From the NCBI GenBank assembly GCA_914767715.1, contig OU612065.1, positions 39,682,001-39,746,000 on the forward strand: 64,000 bases of DNA, in the 5' to 3' direction. How positions within the stretch are numbered: position 1 is the stretch's first letter; each line of letters begins with the position of its first letter. The notes under the pieces are model-generated. The model did not search any database. It saw nothing but the letters and a program-made list of their open reading frames with translations, and was not told the DNA's origin. This DNA comes from Membranipora membranacea (Eukaryota; Bryozoa; Gymnolaemata; Cheilostomatida; Membraniporidae). This document shows, piece by piece, positions 11,101-21,838 of the stretch. Position numbers and translations under genes: made by a program.

Positions 11101-13543
11101 ATTGCTTTAATAATGATAGAGCACAGGCTAAATAATAATAGCAACAGGAAACTGCTCTGTGGTATTCTATTTTAGCTGAGTTTGAGTATCTGATGGATGA
11201 ATTGTGTCACAAGAATTCTGACTGAATAATCATCAGAATTAGATTTTGTCTTTTTCCCGATGCAGATGGTGCAATCTGCTATCAATCGATGAGAACTTGT
11301 TTTAAACCTTGATTGCCCTTTAATTATTCACAGATCTCAGGCTCGCGAATGTGAGAGGATAACTCCTCTATGGTGGTAGTAGTATTCTATTTTAAAAAAC
11401 CAAACTCCAATGGGATATGTACCTGTGATATCCCATTTTCATAGCAGAAGCTCTACACACTGAGCTATTCAGCCTAATGACATTTTGTATGTGTATTTAG
11501 CTACGTTTAATTATTCTGGTTTCTGTCATCAACCGCAAAATATTAAACCACTTGAAAACATAAGGTCAGTAGGGTAGTCCAATTTGTCGGTAGACTGGCC
11601 GCATTGAGCTGTAATTGGCATATGATTAATACTAAACCAATATATTATATAAAATTTGAACATTTCCACGTGTGATTTATGATTTAAAACATACAATAAT
11701 TGATATCCTCATTTAAAAAAAGAAAATTGCTAGCAATCATGAAAAACCACGAAAACAGGGTAAGCATCCATTTTTATGGTAATCGATTGTCTATTTCGCA
11801 TAGAATAGCCACAACTGAGGTACTCCTCAGTACCTCAAACTCAAGTGAAATCTGTGATGTTTTCTCTGTATCCCGCAGTCAGTATGAGGAAACAGCGAAG
11901 GATTTCTGGATCGGTTTGGAAGACAGACAAACTGAGGGCAAGTTTGTGACAATAAGGGGAGATGCACTGCCATATGACCGTATGTACTATCGCATGGGGT
12001 CTCAAATGAATTTTGTGTGCTAGGACTATTAGCTTGGTTCAGCATATGTATACTTTATTCAGCTAGTTTTGGGGAGAATGAATGTTAGCTGGCACCTAAT
12101 TTTCATGCGCTATCGTGAGAGCTTATTTGTCATAGAGAGGGTGATTAAATTTTGGCTAGTCATACATTCAACCGTTTCTAGCCTGTGTAAAAAGGCAGTA
12201 ATTTTCTACTGGAAATACTTTATCCTCTAAGCCTAAGGTATAATAACAATATGAAACCAACATTGTGGATGAGCTTTTCTGATACAAAATATAAAAAATG
12301 GTTTTCATTTCCGTTAATTGGATCTGATATAAGTTCATTATCGGACGAGATTCTTGTTATCAACTCAACTCTTTTTGCCTAAAATTAGCATCAAACTTTT
12401 CAGGACAAGCTGCTAAATCTGTTGCAATTTTTAAACACAAAATACGATCAAAATTGATCCAGTTATTGACAAAAAACTTTGATTTTGAACAGTAAATCAA
12501 TGATAGCATCGTTGCTTCTACACCTTCCAATTTTGTTACTTTGGCCACAATAAAATGCCTCAGTGCCTCAATGCTAATGCTCCATAAAGTGTTATGTCTA
12601 GGTTTATTATCAAGTCTATGTTATAGGCAGATAACTCCTAACTGTCTTTAGTTCTTTAGCTAGTAATTACATAGTACAGTGTGGTACAGTGAGATATTGC
12701 ATGCACTTCTGCGTTCTGTTTTGATACCATCACTTATGCTGTGCTTTGTTATCACATAGGTTAAAAAAGTAGACAGAGCAACTGAAATCTCACCCACGCT
12801 GTACACCTGGAAGTGATTTCCATCAAAAGAGAAATCATCATTATTATTTTGTTTGCACAAGTGTAGATTAAAACTGCAGGGTCCTATCTTCGGAGTGATG
12901 TCATAGGTATACAGCTGGAATGACGTGTTTATCATTTACAGTTTTTTCTGCTGAAGATTACTTCCCAAACAATTACCAAGGAGATCAGCATTGTATAGAG
13001 GTCGTAGATATTTTTGGAAAAACAAGACCTAATGACCAGACTTGCAATAAAAAAATTGGAGCGTTTTGTGAAAGGAATGGAGACGCATTTGGTAAGTTCG
13101 CCTTCTGCAGCTCGTCAATTCTGAGAGACAAAATAAGAATCTGCATCCGATAATCTCAGATTTAATATAACATTGATACATTTTTCTATATGATTTAAAT
13201 ATTAAATAATATTGTACTGAAGTGATGCAAATTTGGTGAAGCATACCGAGTATTGATCAACTCAGACAATATCTTGGCACTTCTAATGTGTTGTTTGATT
13301 GTAGATCCGATAGTGTACGTTGGCATAGCGGATAAAATAGATTATGTACAGAATGGAACATATCGAGCTCAGCTAGCTGATCATACAGTTTGCTCCAGAT
13401 TTGACGGTGTAATATCTGACGCCTCAGTGTTATTTTCATGTGAATTTCCTGTACAAGGGAGTCATGTCGTCTTTGAACTTTATCACATAGACAGTACAAG
13501 TCTGACATTCAGAGAGATAGAAGTACACGGCACATGTCCGTGA
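7074..13543 (+). CDS. Lectin gene A: secreted PAN-PAN-FTP protein with a nested C-type lectin domain (intact)
   Basis: Eight coding exons: 7074-7133, 7522-7753, 8233-8520, 8809-9000, 10350-10473, 11879-11979, 12942-13091, 13305-13543; 1386 nt, 461 residues, all open. Residues 1-28 form a signal peptide (hydrophobic up to VLISNACG). About 29-98 is a PAN/Apple-like module (VCGYMC...NNCVSF...SCTLY). 98-194 is a second one (DCADRC...GCFGFHF...DCHLL). 194-258 is the N half of an FTP/fucolectin domain (NDGIAANY...QPYWMVDLG). 258-383 is a C-type lectin domain (CTDNGGWLAIP, FWIGLEDRQTEG, QHCIE, NDQTC, GAFCER). 383-461 is the FTP C half (DPIVYVG...FSCEFPVQG...LTFREIEVHGTCP). Intron phases are 0,1,1,1,2,1,1. 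No membrane anchor, so it should be extracellular and glycan-binding. The first Glu of the usual EPN calcium site is replaced (FPNN), while E-x-C-x-E and ND remain. A possible AATAAA lies at 13806. Gene structure is well supported; ligand and function are inferred. Confidence 0.85.
8135..8175. repeat. (TA)n microsatellite
   Basis: An almost pure TA dinucleotide run in intron 2 of gene A, just upstream of the second PAN exon. Confidence 0.95.
9376..10082. mobile_element. TIR element inside intron 4 of gene A
   Basis: The ends are inverted repeats of about 35 bp: left AGAGTAAGGATATACAGAGG then GGACACTTCG; right is its complement (CGAAGTGTCCCCTCTGTATA then TCCTTACTCT). ATCACA-like bases flank both sides and could be a target duplication. 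The roughly 700-bp interior has no transposase. A block near 9420-9490 (GTGGGCAACCTGTGGCC) resembles ends of hAT-type elements, which suggests nesting. The element sits between the FTP N-half exon and the first C-type lectin exon and does not touch a splice site. Confidence 0.6.
12395..12628. repeat. Foldback-family arm (single) in intron 6 of gene A
   Basis: The stretch from 'GACAAGCTGCTAAATCTGTTG' to 'TCTAGGTTTATTATCAAGTC' matches the right arm of the foldback element at 18519-20283, including 'CCTCAGTGCCTCAATGC' and 'AATGCTCCATA'. A left arm was not found. This is a solo or truncated member of the family. Confidence 0.6.
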
Positions 13544-13883
13544 TTTCTCTGTTCAGCTTTCCTTTCTGGGTTAGTTGAGACTTTCTGTTACCTTCATTAG
13601 CGCTTTGCATGATGTAATGGGTACAATTTGTAATATCATATACCATGCTATATAATTGATTGAGTTTATTGGGCTTACATGAATGTTTTTGGTGCAGACC
13701 AGACGATTTCTATCACGTTGTGTCGATCAAAAATCCTAAAATATTTTTTAGTTTTGTTCAAAAATTGAAGGCCTTTCGTGGATCAAGGATAATTATTGGC
13801 AGGCAAATAAAAAAGGTAAACTTATAAACAAAAATAAAATCAACAATAGTCGTGATCATTGACATAGCAGTGCCAGTCAATTC

Positions 13884-14610
13884 CAGCGTGAAAGGTGAAG
13901 AAGGTTTCTATAGTAGTCAGCCCTCTTCACATATTCAATTCTGATCATTTCCAGTTCACGATCCTATCTACTAGATCAACCATACCCTGTTTGCTCAGTA
14001 TACTGGTCAGATGTTAGATGAGACGATGCTATAGACAGTTTTCTGAGCTCGGATTAAGGCCTCAATTCGGAGTTGTCCTCTCTCCAGTTTGGTACTTTTA
14101 ACCCACACCGCATAGAAAAAACGTGCTGAAAAGAGGGTTATCTTGAAAACCGCTTATGGTAGGATCAAAATGATTTTTGATTCAGAATCTGAAAACTCAC
14201 ATGGACATAGTTGGGGATATAATTTTAGTATTTGGATAGTCAATAATATCATTTTCTGCCTGCTTTGCGGACAAATTGGCAGAATTTTTCATGAATTTCG
14301 TCACTAAAATTAAGATTTATCAACATTCAAGCCTCCAATGATTTGGAAACCCTGGGTTTTCAATGGTGCAGATTCATAATCAAAAATCATTTTTATCCTT
14401 ACATAAGCGGTTTTCAAGATAACCCTCTTTCAGCAGGTTTTTCCTATGCGGCGTGGGTTAAAAGTACCAAACTGGAGAGAGGACAACTCCGAATTGAGGC
14501 ATAAATCAGAGCTCAGAAAACTGTCTATTCTCATGCAAACGCCCAGTGCAGGAGAGATCTGTAACAATTGAGTTGTGGAAGCCAACAGGGACATATCTCG
14601 TTTCCTAGGA
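13884..14610 (+). pseudogene. FTP C-half relic split by a MITE
   Basis: This is homologous to the open relic at 60009-59794 on the minus strand (shared 'CATACCCTGTTTGCTCAGTA', 'GTAACAATTGA.TTGTGGAAG' and 'CTCGTTTCCTAG'). There the piece reads VAVVVNPIFTYSN...MLFSCERPVQARYVTIELW, an FTP C-half diverged from those of genes A-D. Here the frame is shifted near 13950, and the copy is cut in two by the MITE at 14032-14527. It lies 3' of gene A's own FTP C-half and is probably a remnant of an older lost paralogue. Confidence 0.6.
14032..14527. mobile_element. MITE with TAGACAGTTTTCTGAGCTC inverted ends, copy 1
   Basis: The ends TAGACAGTTTTCTGAGCTC and GAGCTCAGAAAACTGTCTA are perfect inverted repeats. 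They continue inward as CCTCAATTCGGAGTTGTCCT and as further arms (AACCGCTTAT, AAAATGATTTTTGATTC). TA at both junctions suits a Tc1/mariner-like target. There is no coding capacity. The homologous uninterrupted site at about 59870 on the minus strand proves the insertion. A second copy lies at 39107-39502. Confidence 0.85.
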
Positions 14611-15274
14611 ATGAAAAGTCCATGTTCCATATTAAGGTAGTCATACCATCTCTATGTCTGAGACAACTCATGATGGTCTGTATAAATCGAGAAACATTAC
14701 CCCTCTATGATCGATATCCTCTCTTACACAAAACAATCATCACATCATTTTTCGATCACAGTTTTCACTTAAATGAAGAGGAATCCCTTCAGATAGAGAT
14801 TATGCTATCCAATCCATTGACTGTGTAATAGGAATCTGTTGGTAGTTGTCCTCAAATGACCAAGCATTTTTGTATTCCTTTTGTCCCTGTCGTGAGAGTG
14901 AGACTGTTGTACTAAAGAAGTTTTATTATCTATCTGAACTATCTATTCTCACTCAAAAGGCTGAATATACAAAAGAGATGCCCTTATTACAAGTTTCTGG
15001 GGACTTAATTAGTTTGTGATTTAGCAGACCATATTGATTATATTTTACTCTTGGTATATATTGACTGTTGATTGTGGATTGATTCGTGAAACTTGTTTGT
15101 TGTTGGTGCTTGCATGGAATACAAATACAGTGGTTATATATATTTTTTTAATTCGAGTGAGACAAAATAACTTGTTTCATTTATTCATAAATCTGTGTTT
15201 GTTTATCGATAGATTGTTGATACTTCCACTCTTCTAATAGCTTTTGACTCCTGTATTATTGGTTTTTTCCCATT
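14611..15274. other. Intergenic A-B, nothing coding
   Basis: No exon recognised. The sequence is collinear, in inverse orientation, with about 58890-59790 beside gene D, which shows it is part of the inverted segmental duplication. Confidence 0.5.
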
Positions 15275-15515
15275 ATACTAAGCATGCCTTGACATCATCA
15301 ATTTTGCTACTTCCTGCACGAGGATATCCTTTCTCTTCGAATGTGTAATGACATGATTCTACTCATTGGAAAGACTAGTGTGTGGTGAAGTCATGCTGCG
15401 AACAAAAGTCAAGAAGGACAGTGTTTTTAAACCATTTGATGATGTTTGTAACATGATATAAGGTCATTAATGATTTTCAAAAATACAGAGCTCTCACTTT
15501 ATGACATAACACACC
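15275..15515 (+). promoter_or_regulatory. Conserved upstream region of lectin gene B
   Basis: Homologous to the regions before genes A and D. It contains GATATAAGG at about 15455-15463, roughly 55 bp before the ATG, and 'CACTTTATGACATAACACACC' immediately before the first coding exon. A TATA-like core is plausible but not demonstrated. Confidence 0.4.
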
Positions 15516-18500
15516 ATGAACTGCATGTATAACTTCCACACAACACAGATTTTATATAGTACCACGTGCTACATGGTAAGTTGTTCACATATCGGTGGAT
15601 CAATTTGTAAGTCTTTTTGGATCTGCAAACTAATTGATAATGCAAACGACCAAAATGGATCTCGGTTTTAAAGAGTGTAGTTATCATTTTTCTTGTATTT
15701 TCCACCTTATTCAAGGTGCAGTATCATACCTCAGTGTGATTGTGGTTGTTAGGATCAAGATGACTTCATCAAACTATGCAACAACAGGAAAAAATCTGTC
15801 ATGCAATTTGTCATCAGTTGGTGCAAAACTATGAAAACTGACTAATTGGAAGTAGACAATAGACATATTTTGTTAGAAAATCAAATGAAATAACAAAAGA
15901 AATCTGGTTTACAAAATGAATTGACTATAAAAATAGGGTAAATGATCGCTGGAACAAGAAATTAATAATTATTCACAATGGTATGGGCTTTACTTTGCTC
16001 TGAGTGAAACAAACAAACCCACTGAAAATTGAGATTTAACAGCGCGAACTGATAAAAAAATACAGAGAGATTGATAGGTATGTTGTTGCTGCATTGTAAA
16101 ACTTCTTTTTGAATAACGTATTCAACACAGCCCTTTTCAATCCATCCAGGTATTGATATCGATTGCTTGTGAGAGCTCCAGTACAAGAACCAGGTTTATT
16201 CCCATGAGTGGACTCACTCTGCAGACTAACGCGGTGCAAACAGAAGTATGCGGCTACATGTGCTCTCGTCAAAACAACTGTGTGTAATTCTCACACAGCA
16301 CTGAGAGTCGGATGGCTGGATGTATTCTGTACAAGACCTACCATTATGCAGGGAACAGTGAATCAAGTACTTATATGAAAGGTAAATATAATGCTTCCTG
16401 TGATGATATTTTGCCCAAATAGCAAATACTACAAATATACAGTTTAACTGATATGATATGGGACATTTTCTGGAAGCTCTCTGTGATCCTTTATATGGGT
16501 CCTGAGAGAGGGGGCAACTAACGGGATCAAAGCATCAGATAAAGGGTTGCCTTGCCTCAATGATATGTAGAATTTAAATATATAAGCGGTTATATGTAGC
16601 ACAAAAATGTATTCAAACTGTTTGTGATTTTACAGTTCCTGAGGAGATCTCACATGAAAACACAACTCACCATCAGCTGCTTGTTATACACAAAGTTGAA
16701 AGTGTTGGTGATATAAATTACTTTGTGTCATACGAGCCGCTCAATCTTAGTGACTGTGCAGACAGATGTTTCTCTACTCCCAGTTGTTTTGGTTTACATT
16801 TTATACCATCACAAGGAGGTTGTCACTTACTGAACTACTCCTCAAACTATGAGCTAACTAGGACACCTGGTTATGGTGATAGTCTGATATATCTTGTTGA
16901 CATTGATAGAAGTTTAGCAGTAGGTAAGTTATTATCAGGTGAGAAAGGCTGGAGTTTTGCATTATGGGAAGGTTTTGGATACAACTTCATTGGCTGGCTA
17001 TTATTCTTCTATCTCCTTTTTTCATATGGTTGCCAAGAACCATTCCGAAATTCAATGAAGATGATTTGTAATCAATGATTGTGACAAAGAAATCCTTGGC
17101 TCAGGGTGTTATGTACTTCTTCACAGCACCTTTAAAATAATAATATGTATGTTTTTTCTCTTACAGGAAAGGTTACCAACGCATCTTCAGTCTCTGGGAA
17201 TAATGTTGAGCTGCACGGATCACACATCGGAAATGATGGTATTGCTGCTAATTACAACAGCACAATGAGAACAAAATCAGAGAGGCAGCCATATTGGATG
17301 GTGGATCTAGGACATAACTGTACTATTTGGGGTGTAAATTACTTCAATCTGAATATTGGTACAGGTCAGAGCGTGATATCTGAATGTGTTTATTCGAATG
17401 TTCTTGCTGTGAATTCTCAGCAAAAGACATGAACTGATACAGACAAAAAGATTTGTGAGCAAAAAGTTTCTAACTTTTAGCCTCTGGAGGTACTATTTTT
17501 TATTTCTGGTATCTTTGTTAAATGTCATATAGTACCGTATTGATACCCGTATTTGAAGTATTTTGTTTGTCGCCGTCATATTCAAGTGACCATTTCTTTC
17601 TTACAGAAAAACTATTTTTTGAGGACCTAAATGGAGAATATACATTTGACGAGGCTAACCAATATTGTGCTGATAATGGTGGGTGGCTGGCAATACCAGA
17701 GACAGCTGAGGAGTGGTCTCATATGAAAAGGTTTGTACCCACTATCTTGTTTGCTCAATCAATTAAAGTTGAATTGTAATCCAAAACATTCAACTGAAAG
17801 AGAGAAGACAGAAAATTGATTATTTATTCCCAGATTGTTGACAGAGTAGCGAAATTGGTATATTAGCCTTGGAATCTTTATAGCGCAGCTTCTTTCTTTT
17901 AGAATAGGGAGTCTGGAATTAATTTAAGGACTCTTCACTACCACAGACTGAAGTGAATCTTTGTTATTTGTATTCCGCAGTCAGTATGAGGCAACAGAAA
18001 AACGTTTCTGGATTGGTTCGGAAGACAGACAAACAGAGGGCACATTTGTGACAATAAAAGGAGACGGGCTGCCATATGACGGTATGTACTCTGATATATC
18101 TATCTGATGAACGTGAACAATTGTGTGTGTCTTTGTGTTATTAGCTTGTCACAGCAGCATTGTTATATCAAGTAACAAGAAAAAAATACGCTGAGCAGTT
18201 GACTCTAAGTACAATGTACTGATAAGAATTGCAATTAAATATATTATGCTGCAAAATATCTGCCGTTTATAAAAAAAAGCAATCAAAAATTATGCTTATT
18301 ACTATATACACTAGTTTAGATATAGATTAATGTTATGAATCATGATAATGAGAGGATTTATTAAGCTGGCTAATTTTGAATCAATAGTGTTGATAGGGAA
18401 TCAGAGTAAACACTTCCAATTTAATCGTTATGATCAGCTGCCAAGTCCTTATCATGATTGGTCGATGGAGGATATTCACATATGATTGGGAGCATAGTTT

Positions 18501-18518
18501 TGAATATCAGGTATAGGG

Positions 18519-20283
18519 GCCTACCATAGACACTGTATATAGCTGAAGTGAGGCACTTAATTATGGTGACACGGCGTCACTGGAGGGTGTAGAAACAGTG
18601 ATTTTTACCCATAGCTATCATTGATTTACCTGTCCCAGCTCTGGTTAAATGTTGATAACTCAATTGGCTTCAATCGCAATTTAATTTTGAAAATCGTAAT
18701 AGATTCAGCAGCTTTTGGTGATCATTTTGATAGTCTGTTTAGCCTCATAGCTCAAATATTATCAAAAAAGCAAACTATTGAAAACGGTGCATAGACTTAA
18801 AGCTATAATTTCTTTTGCAGTTTCAGTCCTGAATAAATGCTTATATCTCAAACAATTTTGATGGAATTTTGAATTTGAAAATTGCTATCAATTCAGCAGT
18901 TTCTGGTGATCATTTTAATGGTCTGTTGAGCTTTGTAGCTTGAATATTATCAAAAAAGCAAGCTATTGAAAACGGTGCTTAGACTCGAAGCTATAATTTT
19001 TTTGCAGTTTCAGCCCAAGTTTATTTCCTTATCAATTTCGATGGGATTTTGAGTTTAAAAATTGCAATATATTCAGTAGCTTGTGGAGATCATTTTGATG
19101 GTCTGTTCTGCCTTTTAGCTCAAGTATAACCAGGAAGTTCAGGACTTTCTTCCTTGGAATAACTGAGGAAGCAAGCAATTGAATTTACTTGGTGAATACA
19201 CTATTACCAAAGAAATAACTAATTTCATCTTTGCTTTTTTTGAATGCTCTTTTGCTCATTTTTGACCCAGGCATGCACAATAAGAAATGTCATGACCTTG
19301 GACAAAATATCCACCAACATTATTGAAATGTGACCAACAGAGATAGTTGGAAGTAAACAAGTCAAGGCCGGACCTCGCAAAGCTTCAAATAAAATTGAAG
19401 TTCATAGTAGACGGTATTCTGTGTAGCTAATATAATGGTCACTCCGGTTGGTCAAAAGTAAAGGGAGACTTTCTGCCCCGGCAGCATTCTCCTCGTTCTT
19501 ACCTTATATTAGCAGCCTGATAAAACAAGCAACAGCTAAATCCGGTAATTCAGGAAATCATAATACATCAATTCTGACCACGAAACACAATCTTTTGAAC
19601 TTTTGAAATACATAAGTTTATTGTGGTCTGCTGGAGTCAGAAATATAGATAGCTACAGATTTCTAGATTTCTGTTTACACAGCAGTTGTAACACTCATCA
19701 AGCTAAGCACTATTTGTTCACAATGGATAAGCAAGGCCAGAGCGGATCTTCTGAACCACCAGTATGTAACTGTGATACAATGACTATACTTTCCTTTGCC
19801 TGCTATAGGTATTGTCCTTGCTTGTTCGGTTATAACAAGGAGGAAAGTCCTAAACTCCATGGTTATACCTGAGCTACAATGCTGAACAGACCTTCAAAAT
19901 GAGCCCCATAAGCTGCTGAGTCTATTGTAATTTTCAAACTTGAAATCCCATTAAAATTGTTTGGGATATAAGCATTTATTCAAGACTGAAACTGCAAAAA
20001 AATTTATAGCGTTAAGTCTATGCACCGTTTTCAATAGACTGTCAAAATGATCGACAGAAGCTGCTAAATTTATTGCAATTTTCAAACTTAAATTCCGATT
20101 GAAGCCAATTGAGTTATCAACTTTAGCCAGAGCAGGTAAATCAATGATAGCTATGGGTAAAATTCACTGTTTCGATACCCTCCAGTGACGTCGCGTCACC
20201 ATAATTAAGTGCCTCACTGCCTCAATGCGAATGCTCCATACAGTGTCCTGTCTAGGTTTATTATTAAGTCTATGGGCCTACCT
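18519..20283. mobile_element. Foldback element in intron 6 of gene B
   Basis: A long, interrupted palindrome. The left arm (18519-about 19110) contains GGCACTTAATTATGGTGAC, TTTTACCCATAGCTATCATT and GATTTACCTG; the right arm (about 19885-20283) carries the complements. The arms hold internal repeats: GAAAACGGTGC.TAGACT plus 'AGCTATAATTT' occurs at about 18780 and 18970 and inverted near 20010. The centre repeats the motif 'GAAAGTCCTRAACT' in inverted form. No protein is encoded. Outer ends share GGCCTACC. Partial relatives lie at 12395-12628, 20345-20500 and 55290-55470. Confidence 0.75.
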
Positions 20284-20344
20284 TTTTAATTTATATGCAC
20301 AGCTTTCTCAATCATTGCTAATATTGCCTGTGAACGTCCGTTGA

Positions 20345-20500
20345 ACAGCATTAATACATAAAAGACACCAACCTAGATAGGACACTATATGAAGCATTAG
20401 CATTGAGGCACTGAGGCATTTAATTGTTGGCGATGTAACAACGTCGAATGGTGTATTAGCATTTGGTGTTATCATTCAGTTGCAGCTCATGTACCAGGTT
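20345..20500. repeat. Foldback-family fragment, opposite orientation
   Basis: Contains AACCTAGATAGGACACTAT, GCATTAGCATTGAGGCACTG and GATGTAACAACGTCGAATGG. It is a complement-strand relative of the arm seen at 12395-12628 and closest to the piece at 55290-55470. Confidence 0.5.
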
Positions 20501-21838
20501 TTCCGTTGATTGATTTTGATAGTATTTTAAGTATATGTATTTATATATTCAAATATATTTAAGCTACTGAGAATAAACTATTCTTATCCACAGCTTTATT
20601 TTATCAATATTTGGTTAGGCTATCCTAATGATTATCTTGCTCTGCTGTGCTCTGCTTGTGTGTACAGTGAAATCTAGCTCTCTGAAGAGCAAGTTTTCTA
20701 GCTGATTTGCAGTAATTTGTTAGTAATTCACATGACACAGTATTGAAATGATTCTGCCTTGAGCTGGTAAAACACAGTAACTGAATTTTTTTTTTTAAAT
20801 TCAATTTTTTGTATTATTGGATTATTTGTAATCATCGACCTCTGTTGTAAAATATATTTTGCACTTGACATATCCTAAACCTACTTTAAAAGAAAATCAA
20901 AATTCGGAATTTGTATATCTATTTGTTTGATTTTGAATTGCCTCACATATAAAATTACAAGTTTCGCAGATACTGTGTTCTGATTGCTCAGGGCAGTATC
21001 TTTATGCACTTGCGCATTTTTCTGATACCTCACTTATGCTGTGCTTTGTTATCATATAGGTCGAAAAAGTACATAGAGACAACTGAAATCCCACATGGGC
21101 TGTACACCTGGAAGTGATTTTCATCAAAAGAGATTCATCATTATTATTTAGGTTGCACTAAGTGTAGATTAAAACTGCAGAGTCTTATCTTCGGAGTGAT
21201 ATCATAGGTATACAGCTGGAATGATGTGTTTTTGTTCTTTTGTAGTTTTCACTGCTGAAAATTACTTCCCCAACAATTTAAAGGGAGAACAGCACTGTGT
21301 AGAAGTAATAGATTGGGGAGGAATAGTGGCTAATGACCAGAACTGTGATAAGAAAAGAGGTGCCCTTTGTGAGAAAAAGGGGAATGAATTTGGTAAGTTT
21401 GCCTTCCGCTGTCAAACATATGAAAGTACACTTTTTTATATGTTTGCATGTGATTTTAAAAAAATAGATATTTTCCTTAGAACATTTAAAAAGAATGATC
21501 ATATTGTATAAAATATTAAAGAAGTGTATGTAAAATCCTACATGGCATTGAGTCAGTCAGATAATTTACTCACTTGTTTTATGTAATATTTGATTGTAGA
21601 TCCGATAGTGTACGTTGGTATGGCGGATAACCTAGAATATGAACAGAACAGAACTTATCGAGCTCAGCTAGCTGGTCATACAGTTTGCTCCAGATTTGAT
21701 GGAATGATATCTGAAGACTCTGTGTTTTTCTCATGTGAATTTCCTTTACAAGGGAGCCAGGTAGTCTTAGAACTTTATCACAAAGATGGAACAAGTCTGA
21801 CATTCAGAGAGATAGATGTCCATGGTACATGTCAATGA

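Larger units (their letters stand above)
15516..21838 (+). pseudogene. Lectin gene B: same architecture, one premature stop in PAN1
   Basis: Exons: 15516-15575, 16150-16381, 16636-16923, 17167-17358, 17607-17730, 17981-18081, 21246-21392, 21600-21838; 1383 nt with the same phases as gene A. All domain signatures are present: signal peptide, two PAN/Apple-like modules, FTP N-half (QPYWMVDLGHNCTIWG), C-type lectin domain (CADNGGWLAIP, FWIGSEDRQTEG, EQHCVE, ANDQNC, GALCEKK) and FTP C-half (LTFREIDVHGTCQ). Codon 16285-16287 is TAA where A, C and D have TCA (Ser) in the sequence CVSF. This would end translation about 66 residues in. Every other exon is open, so the stop is recent: a null allele, a young pseudogene or a sequencing error. 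Intron 6 is 3.2 kb and holds a foldback element. A candidate AATAAA is at 22049. Confidence 0.8.
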
